Counted from the stretch's first letter, positions 1-7,659 are shown. The stretch is DNA of 22,543 bases from Prevotellamassilia sp. (GCA_009775705.1 VSQE01000036.1:1-22543); one strand, 5' to 3'. Program-made: numbers and translations. Notes: generated by a model not told the origin, from the sequence alone.

Positions 1-111
1 CGATTCAATCTCCTAACCCTTCCAAAAACCGAATTTTCCGCCGAAAGCACCCTTCGGACGAACAACGCCAATCTCTCTTAACTCTCAACACATTACTTTA
101 TTCCACATTTA

Positions 112-144
112 TTGCCATAGTCTCGCGAATTCTATGTATCTTTG
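112..144 (+). promoter_or_regulatory. Bacteroides-type promoter of the leader/GLUG lipoprotein gene
   Basis: A consensus -7 box TATCTTTG lies at 137-144 and a TTG that could serve as the -33 element at 112-114, with a 22-nt spacer, slightly longer than the usual 19-21. Transcription should begin near 150, leaving a leader of about 265 nt before the lipoprotein ATG at 416. The motif is seen directly; the start site is inferred. Confidence 0.6.
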
Positions 145-149
145 CATTC

Positions 150-415
150 GGATGGAGACACCTCCTTCCTATACATACCGAAAAAACGAAGGAGCGTTAT
201 GCTTATCTTGTAAGTTGAAAACCTGAGAAACTTTCAAACGTGTACAAGGATAGCATAGTGGTTCTCGCGCTTGGCGTGGGCTACTATCACTACATCTGTA
301 CACAAGGTTTTCTCAGGACCGTCAACTTAGGACGTAGCATTAGTAGTTCCACGCTTCGTAATTTCCAAGAACCTAATAAACGTCATTCAGGAAATAGAAG
401 GGCACTGAAAAAGTT
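150..415 (+). promoter_or_regulatory. Long structured 5' leader with alternative pairing and a mini-ORF
   Basis: Hairpin A pairs 150-157 with 162-169 (one mismatch, loop ACAC). Its 3' arm, CTCCTTC at 162-168, is also the exact complement of the Shine-Dalgarno-like GAAGGAG at 188-194, so the two pairings exclude each other. A mini-ORF ATG-CTT-ATC-TTG-TAA occupies 199-213, and its stop codon forms the base of a long hairpin. Helices of that hairpin are 211-218/322-329 (8 bp), 222-230/309-317 (9 bp), 240-246/297-303 (7 bp), 255-261/281-287 (7 bp, one G-U) and 266-270/274-278 (5 bp, one G-U) closed by TTG. The complementarity is read directly from the sequence. A regulatory role, such as translational attenuation or SD sequestration, is inferred. 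I do not recognise it as a named RNA family. Confidence 0.65.
199..213 (+). CDS. Possible four-codon leader peptide (Met-Leu-Ile-Leu)
   Basis: The ATG at 199 is preceded five bases upstream by GAAGGAG (188-194), a strong Shine-Dalgarno match. That stands out because Bacteroidota genes normally lack one, and the other starts in this window do. The reading frame ends after four codons with TAA, which is the first base-paired triplet of the long leader hairpin at 211-329. A ribosome translating or stalling here would cover or open the hairpin base. Translation is not proven and the short frame could be chance. Confidence 0.35.
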   Translation: MLIL

Positions 416-419
416 ATGA
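240..419 (+). CDS. Possible upstream ORF overlapping the lipoprotein start
   Basis: The frame is open from 219 and the first plausible start is GTG at 240. It runs 59 codons through the leader hairpin and ends with TGA at 417-419, overlapping the lipoprotein ATG at 416-418 in an ATGA arrangement typical of translational coupling. The predicted peptide is basic towards its C-terminus (for example NKRHSGNRRALKKL) and matches no family I know. The start codon lies inside a hairpin stem. Fifty-nine open codons can occur by chance, and the RNA structure may be the selected feature, so this is a weak call. Confidence 0.22.
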   Translation: MYKDSIVVLALGVGYYHYICTQGFLRTVNLGRSISSSTLRNFQEPNKRHSGNRRALKKL

Positions 420-1876
420 AAAAATCAACTTGGCAACATCGGATATTACCGATAGCTATAATTCTCTGCTTTGCCGCATGTGGAAAAGAGTCCGAATACA
501 ATTCGGATATCTCTACCGTTCCCGGAACGGAAATCGAGCCGGGCTGGGGAGCCGGAAAGACCGATGTTTGGGACGGATCTTCGGACATTTCATGGTATGA
601 TCCCACACTGAATTTATTTCAGTTACATTCGGCGGCCCAGTTAGCCGGACTTGCAGAACTCGTAAATGCAGGAACCAATTTCCGTAACAAGACGGTCACT
701 CTTGAAGTAAACGTTAAAATGAACGAGGAAATTTCTTTTGACAAGAACCATAACATAACGAACTCCAATTCATTGCGAGAGTGGACTCCGATCGGGAACG
801 GATATCCGAATATCTTTAACGGTACATTCGATGGCAAGAAACATATTATAAGCGGAATGTATATCAACAACAAACAGGAATACGCAGTCGGCCTATTCTC
901 GCAAATCGGAAAAGGTAGTGAAAACAAGACAGGGACTTCTGTTGTGAAGAACATTGGCATAGTAAATTCGTTCATCTCAGGCAGAGAATATGCCGGAGCC
1001 ATCGCAGGCTATTTGTCAGAGAATTATTCTCCGACATGGAAGTCTCTAGTATCAGACTGTTATAGCGACTGTACCGTCAAGGCCAAGTATGCCGGCGGGA
1101 TAGCCGGATGTGGCAAGATTGAAAGGTGTTTCAACAAAGGATATGTAGAAGGAGAAGAAAGTGCCGGAGGTATTGTCGGCACCGGAAGCACAATAGAAAA
1201 GTCATACAACAAAGGCCTTATCTACGGAAAAACATATTCTGGAGAAATAGCAGGTCAAAGCCAAGGTGTGAATGACTGCTATAATCTCGGGGCTGTAACC
1301 GGGAACAACTATTGTGCAGGAATATCCGGTTTTGCAAGCCATTTGTCAGATTCTCCCGCTATTGCATTTTGCTACAACAAAGGGTTAATCAAGGGCAAAA
1401 ACATATTGTGCGGAATTGCAGGCAAATACTACGGAAATATCGTCTCGTGCTATAGCTACTGCGACTTCGAGATAGATTTACCGGTCCCTTATCGCACAAA
1501 GATCTGCGGAATAGCCGGAGTGGGACATGAAGGTTTGACCACATACGGTAAGGTCTATAACAGTTACAGCATTGTGAGCTGTAATACGTACAACTATAAA
1601 GAAGTGGAAGGACATGCGATAAAGCTCACAGGGACCTATACTAATTGCTATTCGAAATACCACGCAAACGCCCAATGGAACAATAATGGCTGGTGCGCAG
1701 CTACATTCAAGGACAATTCAGGGGTTCTTTCTTTATGGAATTGGGGAGACCCTGGATTTGGGCAGGGCATACCAAACGGTTGCGAAACTTTGATAGAGGC
1801 CTTAAACATATACAATCCCGGAAGGTGGAAAATTGACGCTGACGAGAACGACGGTTATCCAGTACTTGCGCGTTGA
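416..1876 (+). CDS. GLUG-repeat surface lipoprotein
   Basis: This is a 486-residue protein with a lipoprotein signal peptide: basic start, hydrophobic stretch 10-21, lipobox FAAC with Cys22 as the predicted lipidated residue. The following KESE gives a partly acidic start that could favour surface display. Residues about 70-145 resemble the domain that precedes GLUG repeats (AAQLAGLAELVN, WTPIGNGYPNIFNGTFDG). Residues about 155-390 carry repeated GLUG-like units such as AGAIAGY, AGGIAGC, AGGIVG and CGIAG, each followed by a Cys-Tyr-rich strand with Asn-Lys-Gly, suggesting a right-handed beta solenoid. Such proteins are usually surface adhesins or binding proteins; no catalytic motif is visible. 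Base composition is lower in GC than the genes from 2271 onward, hinting at acquisition. It stands alone behind its leader and promoter. The ligand is unknown. Confidence 0.8.
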   Translation: MKKSTWQHRILPIAIILCFAACGKESEYNSDISTVPGTEIEPGWGAGKTDVWDGSSDISWYDPTLNLFQLHSAAQLAGLAELVNAGTNFRNKTVTLEVNVKMNEEISFDKNHNITNSNSLREWTPIGNGYPNIFNGTFDGKKHIISGMYINNKQEYAVGLFSQIGKGSENKTGTSVVKNIGIVNSFISGREYAGAIAGYLSENYSPTWKSLVSDCYSDCTVKAKYAGGIAGCGKIERCFNKGYVEGEESAGGIVGTGSTIEKSYNKGLIYGKTYSGEIAGQSQGVNDCYNLGAVTGNNYCAGISGFASHLSDSPAIAFCYNKGLIKGKNILCGIAGKYYGNIVSCYSYCDFEIDLPVPYRTKICGIAGVGHEGLTTYGKVYNSYSIVSCNTYNYKEVEGHAIKLTGTYTNCYSKYHANAQWNNNGWCAATFKDNSGVLSLWNWGDPGFGQGIPNGCETLIEALNIYNPGRWKIDADENDGYPVLAR

Positions 1877-2270
1877 TATTATGCAAAAAGCTAACAAACG
1901 ACTCTTTATATAAATTCTCAAAATAGAGATGGCTTAATAAATACGCTAAGCCCATCACTATTTAAGAAAAGCTAAAACTCAGAACATAACTCCGAAATTT
2001 TAGAAAAGTTTCGGAGTTATGTTTAGAAGAATAAGCACTCCCTCCTTTCAACTAACAGAAAATGCCATACTATTTTTGAAATCAGACATTAAATAAAGAA
2101 AGAAAAAAACACGCAGCCAATTTTATCTCAAACCTTGTCCAGGGACGGCATTGCGGCACATGCCGGGATAACTTCTTTTAATCTTGCATTAAGCTAATTT
2201 AGGCTGCAAGCGGGTACAGCTTCGGGATTTATTCCCTATTTTCGCGACCGTACAGAAACTATATGAGCTT
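1877..2270. other. AT-rich intergenic region
   Basis: This 394-nt gap separates the GLUG gene from the amidase gene. It contains the 15-bp hairpin at 1983-2023. Upstream of the amidase there are only weak promoter-like boxes: TAATCTTG at 2179-2186 and TATTTTCG at 2237-2244, neither with a well-spaced TTG. I see no further gene in it. Confidence 0.6.
1983..2023 (+). terminator. Hairpin terminator after the GLUG gene
   Basis: A perfect 15-bp inverted repeat (1983-1997 with 2009-2023) encloses an 11-nt loop, about 107 nt after the stop codon. The following sequence is only weakly T-rich (GTTTAG), so termination efficiency is uncertain, but no other terminator is visible in this gap. Confidence 0.6.
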
Positions 2271-3335
2271 ATGAAAAAACTATTCCTTTTCGCGGCCGCC
2301 GTATGCGCCAGCCTGCAAACAGGTATGGCCTGCACGGGCATTTCCCTGTTTGCGGCCGACAGCAGCTATGTGCAGGCCCGCACCATAGAATGGGCGCAAA
2401 GCGCATTAGAAAGCCGGTATGTGATTATTCCGCGCGGACATTCCTTTACTTCGCAAACGGCCGACGGGAAAGGCGGAAAAACGTTTACAGCCCGCTACGG
2501 CGTGGCCGGGCTGTCGGTGGTGAGACCGGAATTCATCGCGGAAGGCATCAACGAGGCCGGACTGTCGGCCGGGCTTTTCTTTTTTCCGGGCTACGGCGGT
2601 TATCTGCCTTTCGACGAAAAACACCGGCATCACTCGCTGGCCGACCTTCAGGTGGTGCAATGGATGCTGTGCAACTTTGCCACGGTGGACGAAGTAATCG
2701 CGGGCATCGGACAGATCCGCGTCACCGGTCTGGTGCCGGAGGCTGTGGTCCACTGGCGCATCGGAGACCGGTCCGGACGGCAGGTCGTTCTGGAAATCAA
2801 AAACGGCATTCCCGAATTTCACGAAAATACCGTCGGCGTACTAACCAACGCGCCGGGATTTGAATGGCACTTGGCAAACCTCAAGAACTACGTCAACCTG
2901 CATCCGGGCGACGCTCCGGGCATGAGGCTGGGCAGCGTCACGCTGCGGCCGTTAGGCTCCGGATCGGGCATGCTGGGCCTGCCGGGCGACGCCACCCCGC
3001 CCTCCCGCTTTGTCCGGGCTGCCTTCTACCGGGCCACGGCTCCGCAAAGGGCCACGGCAACCGAGACGGTGATGCAATGTTTCCACCTGCTGGACAATTT
3101 CAATGTGCCCGTCGGTATCGAGCATCCGGAGGGAAAGGCTCCCGACATCCCGAGCGCCACCCAGTGGACATCGGCCATCGACCTGACGCACGGCAAGATA
3201 TATTACCACACCGCCTACAACCGGGACATACGCTGCATCAGCCTGGAAGAGATTGATTTCGGCACCGTGAAATACCAGTTCCACCCGATGGACGACTCGC
3301 AGGTGCAGCCGCTGAAACAGATCCGTATCGAATAA
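2271..3335 (+). CDS. Secreted linear amide C-N hydrolase (choloylglycine hydrolase / penicillin V acylase family)
   Basis: This 354-residue Ntn hydrolase has an N-terminal signal peptide ending at Ala20, so cleavage exposes Cys21 (CTGISLF), the autocatalytic nucleophile of the family. Other family positions are recognisable: Arg37 in ARTIEW, Asn193 in LTNAPGFEW, and Arg246 in the signature following LPGD (PPSRFVRAAF). The residue usually Asp in bile salt hydrolases (RNxD) is Glu40 here. The segment corresponding to GLNFPG reads GLFFFPGYGGY, so the Asn that helps define bile-salt binding is not conserved. The enzyme should hydrolyse an amide of a linear or steroidal acyl amide in the periplasm or outside the cell; bile salts, penicillin V or N-acyl amino acids and lactones are all possible. 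Monocistronic, with a terminator shared with the convergent glycosidase. Family assignment is firm, substrate is not. Confidence 0.88.
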   Translation: MKKLFLFAAAVCASLQTGMACTGISLFAADSSYVQARTIEWAQSALESRYVIIPRGHSFTSQTADGKGGKTFTARYGVAGLSVVRPEFIAEGINEAGLSAGLFFFPGYGGYLPFDEKHRHHSLADLQVVQWMLCNFATVDEVIAGIGQIRVTGLVPEAVVHWRIGDRSGRQVVLEIKNGIPEFHENTVGVLTNAPGFEWHLANLKNYVNLHPGDAPGMRLGSVTLRPLGSGSGMLGLPGDATPPSRFVRAAFYRATAPQRATATETVMQCFHLLDNFNVPVGIEHPEGKAPDIPSATQWTSAIDLTHGKIYYHTAYNRDIRCISLEEIDFGTVKYQFHPMDDSQVQPLKQIRIE

Positions 3336-3349
3336 GGCTTTGCGAAAGG

Positions 3350-3408
3350 CCCCCCAAAAAACGACGGGCTCCCGCCGTAGCCGAGCCCGTCGTTTTTTGG
3401 GAGGGGGG
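3350..3408. terminator. Bidirectional terminator between convergent genes
   Basis: Arms ending in CGACGGGCTC (to 3371) and starting GAGCCCGTCG (from 3383) pair perfectly around an 11-nt loop. A-tract and T-tract (3356-3361, 3393-3398) flank both sides, extended by C-rich and G-rich ends. It serves the amidase (+) and the glycosidase (-). Confidence 0.9.
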
Positions 3409-3420
3409 TCGCCTGACACA

Positions 3421-4992
3421 TCAGAGTTCATAGACCTGACTGCCGGGACGGATGCGCAGGGTGCGGCGGTTCACTTTCAGACGATAGGGCTTGTCGGAAG
3501 TGATTTCCAGTTTCCCGGTCTTGTCATTATAAAGAATATCCGTGCGGATGTCGCCGAACTTGAAGTTGCGGATGCCATGCGTACCGTTCCGCGGGTCGAG
3601 AGACCAATACAGGGTTCCCGAAAGGGCGTCGGCACGACGGAAGCCCAGCACGTTCTCGATGAAAAGGGAAATGGGGCCCAAGGCCGACCAGCCGCAGAAC
3701 TCGGGACGCACCCTCCGGCCGTATTCGGTGGACGGAGTGTCGGAGCTCGGGCTGTAGCATTCCCATATCGTATGGGGCTCCACCTCCTTATAGGCATTCG
3801 ACTGCTGCCGCAGCACCCGCCGGGCCAGCGTGTCCGCCAGTTCGGTATAGCCGTAACGCTCCAATGCCTTTGTGCCCATATAGACGATGGGAAGCCATAC
3901 GCCTCCGCGCCAATACTCGCCGGTGACGGCATCAAAACCGGGATCGGTGCGGGCAAGGGAAGGCCAGGGATGCTCTCCGCCCAGACGCGAGGGATCCGTC
4001 AGGCTGCGCACCATCGCCGCAGCCTGCTTGCGCGAAGGGATGTCCGCGAGCAACACCCAGAAAGATGCCGGAGTCATGATGCGGCAGGGCTTTCCGTCGG
4101 AAACGGCAATGTCGTAATAATATCCGTCGCGATCGTCCCAATAGAAACGGTTGACGGTCCGGCTGAGTTCCTTGTAGCGTTTTTTCCACTCCCGCGCCTG
4201 CTTGCGCTGTCCCGTCATGTTCAGGAGGTCGGAGATGCAGCGGGCCGAAAGCGCCTGCTGCGCAATGGCATCCACCCAAAGGATGCTGTCGTAGCCGCCG
4301 GCATCGCGGCCGCGCACAGTATTGTCCATGCCGCTGGAGCCTCCCACCCAGGTATATCCTCTCAACTGTCCGCCGGCATCACGCACAACGCCACGGCGTA
4401 TCGGATTCGGCGAGATTTTCGCAGCTACATCTCCTTTAGGTATGGTATCGAAGTACGCAAAATGCTTCTGCAAATATTCCTTCTCCAGCAAAACGCGGCG
4501 GACATGGGCTGTATCGCCTGTAAAGAGAAAATTCTCATACTCGGCCCACGCGAACAAGGGCGGGTTGTCACGCAAATGGATGCGGAGCGATGTTCCGGAC
4601 GCATCATGGATGGGGGCATACAGATTGAGCAACGTTTCCTTTCCGGGATATGCCTTCGGGGCATACTTGGAAAAAAGGACCATGAAACAACTGTCCCAGA
4701 TCCATATCTGGTCATCGTAGCAATTCTCGTCCAGATAAGGGGAAGCGGGCAAACCGGCAGGACCGGTACGCACCCTGTCGGCCGCCGTTTTCCAGGCTTT
4801 CTCGTACAGATCCACCCAATCCTTGTTCGGGTGCACCACGCGGGGAATCTCTGTTTCCCAGTCAATATCGGCCGCATCATAGGGACGCGAGTCAAACTGT
4901 GCCGCGGCAGTAACGAACGGGCCGAAAAGCGAAAGCGTCAGGCCCAGCTTGCGCGTCCAATGCAAAAGACGGCGGTTTCTTCTACTGTTCAT
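3421..4992 (-). CDS. Secreted GH63/trehalase-like (alpha/alpha)6-barrel glycosidase
   Basis: Starting at ATG 4992 gives 523 residues with a signal peptide (basic N-terminus, hydrophobic LGLTLSLFGPFV, cleavage near TAAAQ). An upstream in-frame ATG at 5052 would place the -7 box inside the coding sequence, so the shorter start is preferred. Motifs of the GH37/GH63/MGH1-type barrel are present: IWIWDSCF (about 96-103), GGSSGMDN with candidate general acid Asp223, YWRGGVWLPIVY (about 360-371), and HTIWECYSP with candidate base Glu411, then EFCGWSALGP. The C-terminal 50 residues look like a small beta domain. Family enzymes act on alpha-glucosides, trehalose, mannosylglycerate or similar sugars; the substrate cannot be read here. 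It has its own promoter and is not linked to a SusC/SusD pair in this window. Confidence 0.82.
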   Translation of the reverse strand: MNSRRNRRLLHWTRKLGLTLSLFGPFVTAAAQFDSRPYDAADIDWETEIPRVVHPNKDWVDLYEKAWKTAADRVRTGPAGLPASPYLDENCYDDQIWIWDSCFMVLFSKYAPKAYPGKETLLNLYAPIHDASGTSLRIHLRDNPPLFAWAEYENFLFTGDTAHVRRVLLEKEYLQKHFAYFDTIPKGDVAAKISPNPIRRGVVRDAGGQLRGYTWVGGSSGMDNTVRGRDAGGYDSILWVDAIAQQALSARCISDLLNMTGQRKQAREWKKRYKELSRTVNRFYWDDRDGYYYDIAVSDGKPCRIMTPASFWVLLADIPSRKQAAAMVRSLTDPSRLGGEHPWPSLARTDPGFDAVTGEYWRGGVWLPIVYMGTKALERYGYTELADTLARRVLRQQSNAYKEVEPHTIWECYSPSSDTPSTEYGRRVRPEFCGWSALGPISLFIENVLGFRRADALSGTLYWSLDPRNGTHGIRNFKFGDIRTDILYNDKTGKLEITSDKPYRLKVNRRTLRIRPGSQVYEL

Positions 4993-5021
4993 GTATCGGA
5001 TTTTTATCGGTTTAATGTGCA

Positions 5022-5055
5022 CAAAGATACGAAAAATCCTCTGCCATGCCACAAA
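5022..5055 (-). promoter_or_regulatory. Promoter of the GH63-like gene
   Basis: On the minus strand TTTG (5055-5052) and TATCTTTG (5029-5022) are separated by 22 nt. The ATG at 4992 lies about 30 nt downstream of the -7 box. The -33 element sits in the loop of the str-operon terminator, so the two signals overlap. Confidence 0.65.
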
Positions 5056-5070
5056 GCACCGCAGAGGATT
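5032..5070 (-). terminator. Intrinsic terminator after rpsJ
   Basis: On the minus strand a 10-bp perfect stem (5070-5061 with 5044-5035) is extended by a GTGC/GCAT inner helix and followed by a run of five T (5036-5032). It begins about 27 nt past the rpsJ stop. It is a good Rho-independent terminator in the orientation of the ribosomal protein genes and marks the end of that operon. Confidence 0.82.
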
Positions 5071-5096
5071 GCTATAAATTTTGTCAAGTCCGAGAA

Positions 5097-5408
5097 CTAC
5101 ACCTTGATCTCCACTTCCACACCACAGGGAAGTTCCAGTTTCATCAAGGCATCAATGGTCTTGGTGGTGGAACTGTAGATGTCGATGAGACGCTTGTAGG
5201 TGGAAACCTCAAACTGCTCGCGCGACTTCTTGTTGACGAACGTACTGCGGTTGACTGTGATGATACGCTTACGGGTGGGAAGAGGGATAGGACCGCTGAC
5301 AATGGCACCGGTTGCCTTCACGTTCTTCACGATCTTCTCGGCGGATTTCTCCACCAGCGTGTGATCGTAGCTTTTCAGCTTGATTCTGATTTTCTGATTT
5401 TGACTCAT
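5097..5408 (-). CDS. rpsJ: Small ribosomal subunit protein uS10
   Basis: This is a 103-residue protein with the uS10 pattern throughout: IRIKLKSYDHTLVEKSAEKI at the start, the GPIPLPTRKRIITVNRS loop and the STYKRLIDIYSSTTKTIDAL helix. It is a component of the 30S head (NusE when in antitermination complexes). Length is normal for the family. It follows fusA by 109 nt and is the last gene of the transcription unit, with a terminator close behind. In most Bacteroidales I know of, rpsJ is followed by rplC, rplD and the rest of the S10 cluster; that continuation is absent here. A large hairpin precedes its start. Confidence 0.97.
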   Translation of the reverse strand: MSQNQKIRIKLKSYDHTLVEKSAEKIVKNVKATGAIVSGPIPLPTRKRIITVNRSTFVNKKSREQFEVSTYKRLIDIYSSTTKTIDALMKLELPCGVEVEIKV

Positions 5409-5425
5409 GTTGTTTTTCCTTTTCC

Positions 5426-5474
5426 GTACGGGCGGAACGGGCTAAGAGTCATTCATTAGCCCGCCTTCCCGCAC
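5426..5474 (-). promoter_or_regulatory. Large hairpin in the fusA-rpsJ gap
   Basis: On the minus-strand RNA the inner 8-bp helix (5463-5456 with 5445-5438) and an outer 7-bp helix with one G-U (5474-5468 with 5432-5426) form one extended hairpin with a purine/pyrimidine internal loop. It ends 17 nt before the rpsJ ATG. No T-run follows, so it is not a terminator. It could influence rpsJ translation or mRNA processing; that role is inferred. Confidence 0.5.
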
Positions 5475-5517
5475 AGCTTGATTGTTTTATGTTATATGAT
5501 AGGATTTACCTGCTTGC

Positions 5518-7638
5518 TTATTTCACCAGGTCCACACGGCCCTTCACCTCTTCAAGCACAGCCTTGGCAATGGAGCTGGAAACAGGGGCGTGATGGTCGT
5601 ACTGCATGGAAGAGGTGGCACGTCCGGAAGTGATGGTACGCAGAGCGGTAACATAGCCGAACATTTCGGCCAGAGGCACCAGAGCCTTCACAATACGGGC
5701 ACCGCTACGGCTGCTTTCCATACCTTCCACCTGTCCGCGGCGCTTGTTCAAGTCGCCGATCACGTCACCCATGTTCTCCTCGGGAGTTACCACTTCCAGT
5801 TTCATGATGGGCTCCATCAGCACGGGGCCGGCCTGGGAACAAGCGTTCTTATAAGCCTGCAATGCCGCGATCTCGAAGGACAACTGGTCGGAGTCTACGG
5901 GGTGGAAAGAACCATCGAGCAACTCTACCTTCAGGCTGTCGAGCGGATAGCCGCCGAGCACACCGCTCTTCATGGCATTGTCGAAACCTTTCTGTACGGA
6001 GGGAATGAATTCCTTGGGAATGTTACCACCGGTCACCTTGTTGACAAACTGCAAACCGCCTTCCTTGAAATCCTCGTCCACGGGACCTACGTTCACGATG
6101 ATGTCGGCAAACTTACCGCGACCACCGGACTGTTTCTTATAGACCTCACGGAGATTGACAGTCTTGGTAATGGCTTCCTTGTAATTCACCTGAGGCTTGC
6201 CCTGGTTACATTCCACCTTGAACTCGCGCTTCAGACGGTCGATGATGATGTCGAGGTGAAGCTCTCCCATACCGGAGATCACGGTCTGGCCGCTCTGCTC
6301 ATCGGTACGTACGGTGAAAGTAGGATCTTCCTCGGCCAACTTGGCAAGGCCGTTGGAGAGTTTGTCCAGATCCTTCTGGGTCTTGGGCTCTACGGCGATA
6401 CCGATAACGGGATCGGGGAAGTCCATGGATTCCAGAACGATCGGTGCGTCCTCATCAGCAAGCGTGTCACCGGTACGGATGTCCTTGAAACCTACTCCGG
6501 CTCCGATGTCACCGGCTTCGATCGCATCGACGGGATTCTGGTGGTTCGAGTGCATCTGGAAAAGACGGGAAACGCGTTCTTTCTTTCCGGAACGTACATT
6601 GTAGATATAGGAACCGGCTTCCACTTTTCCGGAGTATACACGGAAGAAAGTCAGACGGCCTACATACGGGTCGGTAGCGATCTTGAACGCCAGAGCGGAA
6701 GTCTTTTCGTCCTCGCTGGGCTTGCGGTCTTCCTCCTCGCCCGTTTCAGGATTCGTTCCCACGATGTTGGGAGTATCCAGCGGAGAGGGAAGGAACATAC
6801 ATACGTAGTCGAGCAAGGTCTGCACACCCTTATTCTTGAAAGAAGAGCCGCAGGTCATCGGCACGATGTCCATAGCGAGAGTTCCCTTACGGAGAGCGGC
6901 TACGATTTCCTCTTCAGTGAGGGAGTTGGGATCCTCGAAGAATTTCTCCATCAGGGTCTCGTCCTGCTCGGCTGCCATCTCAATCATCTTGGAACGCCAT
7001 TCTTCGGCCTCGTCCTTCAACTCGGCGGGAATTTCCTCCACATCGTATTCGGCACCCATCTTCTCATCGTGCCACAGGATGGCCTTCATCTTGATGAGGT
7101 CTACGATACCTTTGAACTTTTCTTCCGCACCGATAGGAATCGAGATGGGACAGGGATTTGCACCGAGAACGTCCTTCATCTGACGTACCACTTCGAAGAA
7201 GTCGGCACCGGAACGGTCCATCTTGTTGACATAACCGATACGGGGCACATTGTACTTGTCGGCCTGGCGCCATACGGTTTCCGACTGGGGCTCTACGCCA
7301 CCCACGGCACAATAGGTTGCCACGGCACCGTCAAGCACACGCAACGAACGCTCCACCTCGGCCGTGAAATCCACGTGTCCCGGGGTGTCGATCAGATTAA
7401 TCTTGAACTGCTTGTTGTCCCAGTTCCAGAAAGTCGTAGTGGCTGCGGAAGTAATGGTGATACCGCGTTCCTGCTCCTGAGCCATCCAGTCCATCGTAGC
7501 GCCGCCATCGTGCACCTCACCGATCTTATGGGTTTTTCCGGTGTAGAAAAGGATACGCTCGGAGGTTGTGGTCTTACCGGCATCGATGTGCGCCATGATA
7601 CCGATGTTACGCGTCAGCTTCAAATCATGTTTTGCCAT
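5518..7638 (-). CDS. fusA: Elongation factor G
   Basis: This 706-residue translational GTPase catalyses tRNA-mRNA translocation on the ribosome. GTPase motifs are intact: AHIDAGKTTT (P-loop, about 16-25), the switch region with RGITITSAA, DTPGHVDFTAEVERS and NKMD. The later domains contain EF-G features such as GMGELHLDIIIDRL, VNYKEAITK, GGYPLDSLKV and RRGQVEGME. Length matches canonical EF-G (about 700). It sits 21 nt after rpsG, as expected for the str operon, and no tuf gene follows it. The extra acidic stretch near ETGEEEDRKPSEDEKT is common in Bacteroidota EF-G. No truncation is seen. Confidence 0.98.
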   Translation of the reverse strand: MAKHDLKLTRNIGIMAHIDAGKTTTSERILFYTGKTHKIGEVHDGGATMDWMAQEQERGITITSAATTTFWNWDNKQFKINLIDTPGHVDFTAEVERSLRVLDGAVATYCAVGGVEPQSETVWRQADKYNVPRIGYVNKMDRSGADFFEVVRQMKDVLGANPCPISIPIGAEEKFKGIVDLIKMKAILWHDEKMGAEYDVEEIPAELKDEAEEWRSKMIEMAAEQDETLMEKFFEDPNSLTEEEIVAALRKGTLAMDIVPMTCGSSFKNKGVQTLLDYVCMFLPSPLDTPNIVGTNPETGEEEDRKPSEDEKTSALAFKIATDPYVGRLTFFRVYSGKVEAGSYIYNVRSGKKERVSRLFQMHSNHQNPVDAIEAGDIGAGVGFKDIRTGDTLADEDAPIVLESMDFPDPVIGIAVEPKTQKDLDKLSNGLAKLAEEDPTFTVRTDEQSGQTVISGMGELHLDIIIDRLKREFKVECNQGKPQVNYKEAITKTVNLREVYKKQSGGRGKFADIIVNVGPVDEDFKEGGLQFVNKVTGGNIPKEFIPSVQKGFDNAMKSGVLGGYPLDSLKVELLDGSFHPVDSDQLSFEIAALQAYKNACSQAGPVLMEPIMKLEVVTPEENMGDVIGDLNKRRGQVEGMESSRSGARIVKALVPLAEMFGYVTALRTITSGRATSSMQYDHHAPVSSSIAKAVLEEVKGRVDLVK

Positions 7639-7659
7639 TTCTTGGTTCCTCCTGTCAAT

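Noticed and set aside
2179..2244. TAATCTTG and TATTTTCG as the amidase promoter
   Set aside because: Neither has a TTG at 19-22 nt upstream, so I did not list a promoter feature.
3340..5178. 612-codon plus-strand frame over the GH63-like gene
   Set aside because: It crosses the terminator hairpin and the antisense of a gene with clear family motifs; the product has no recognisable fold.
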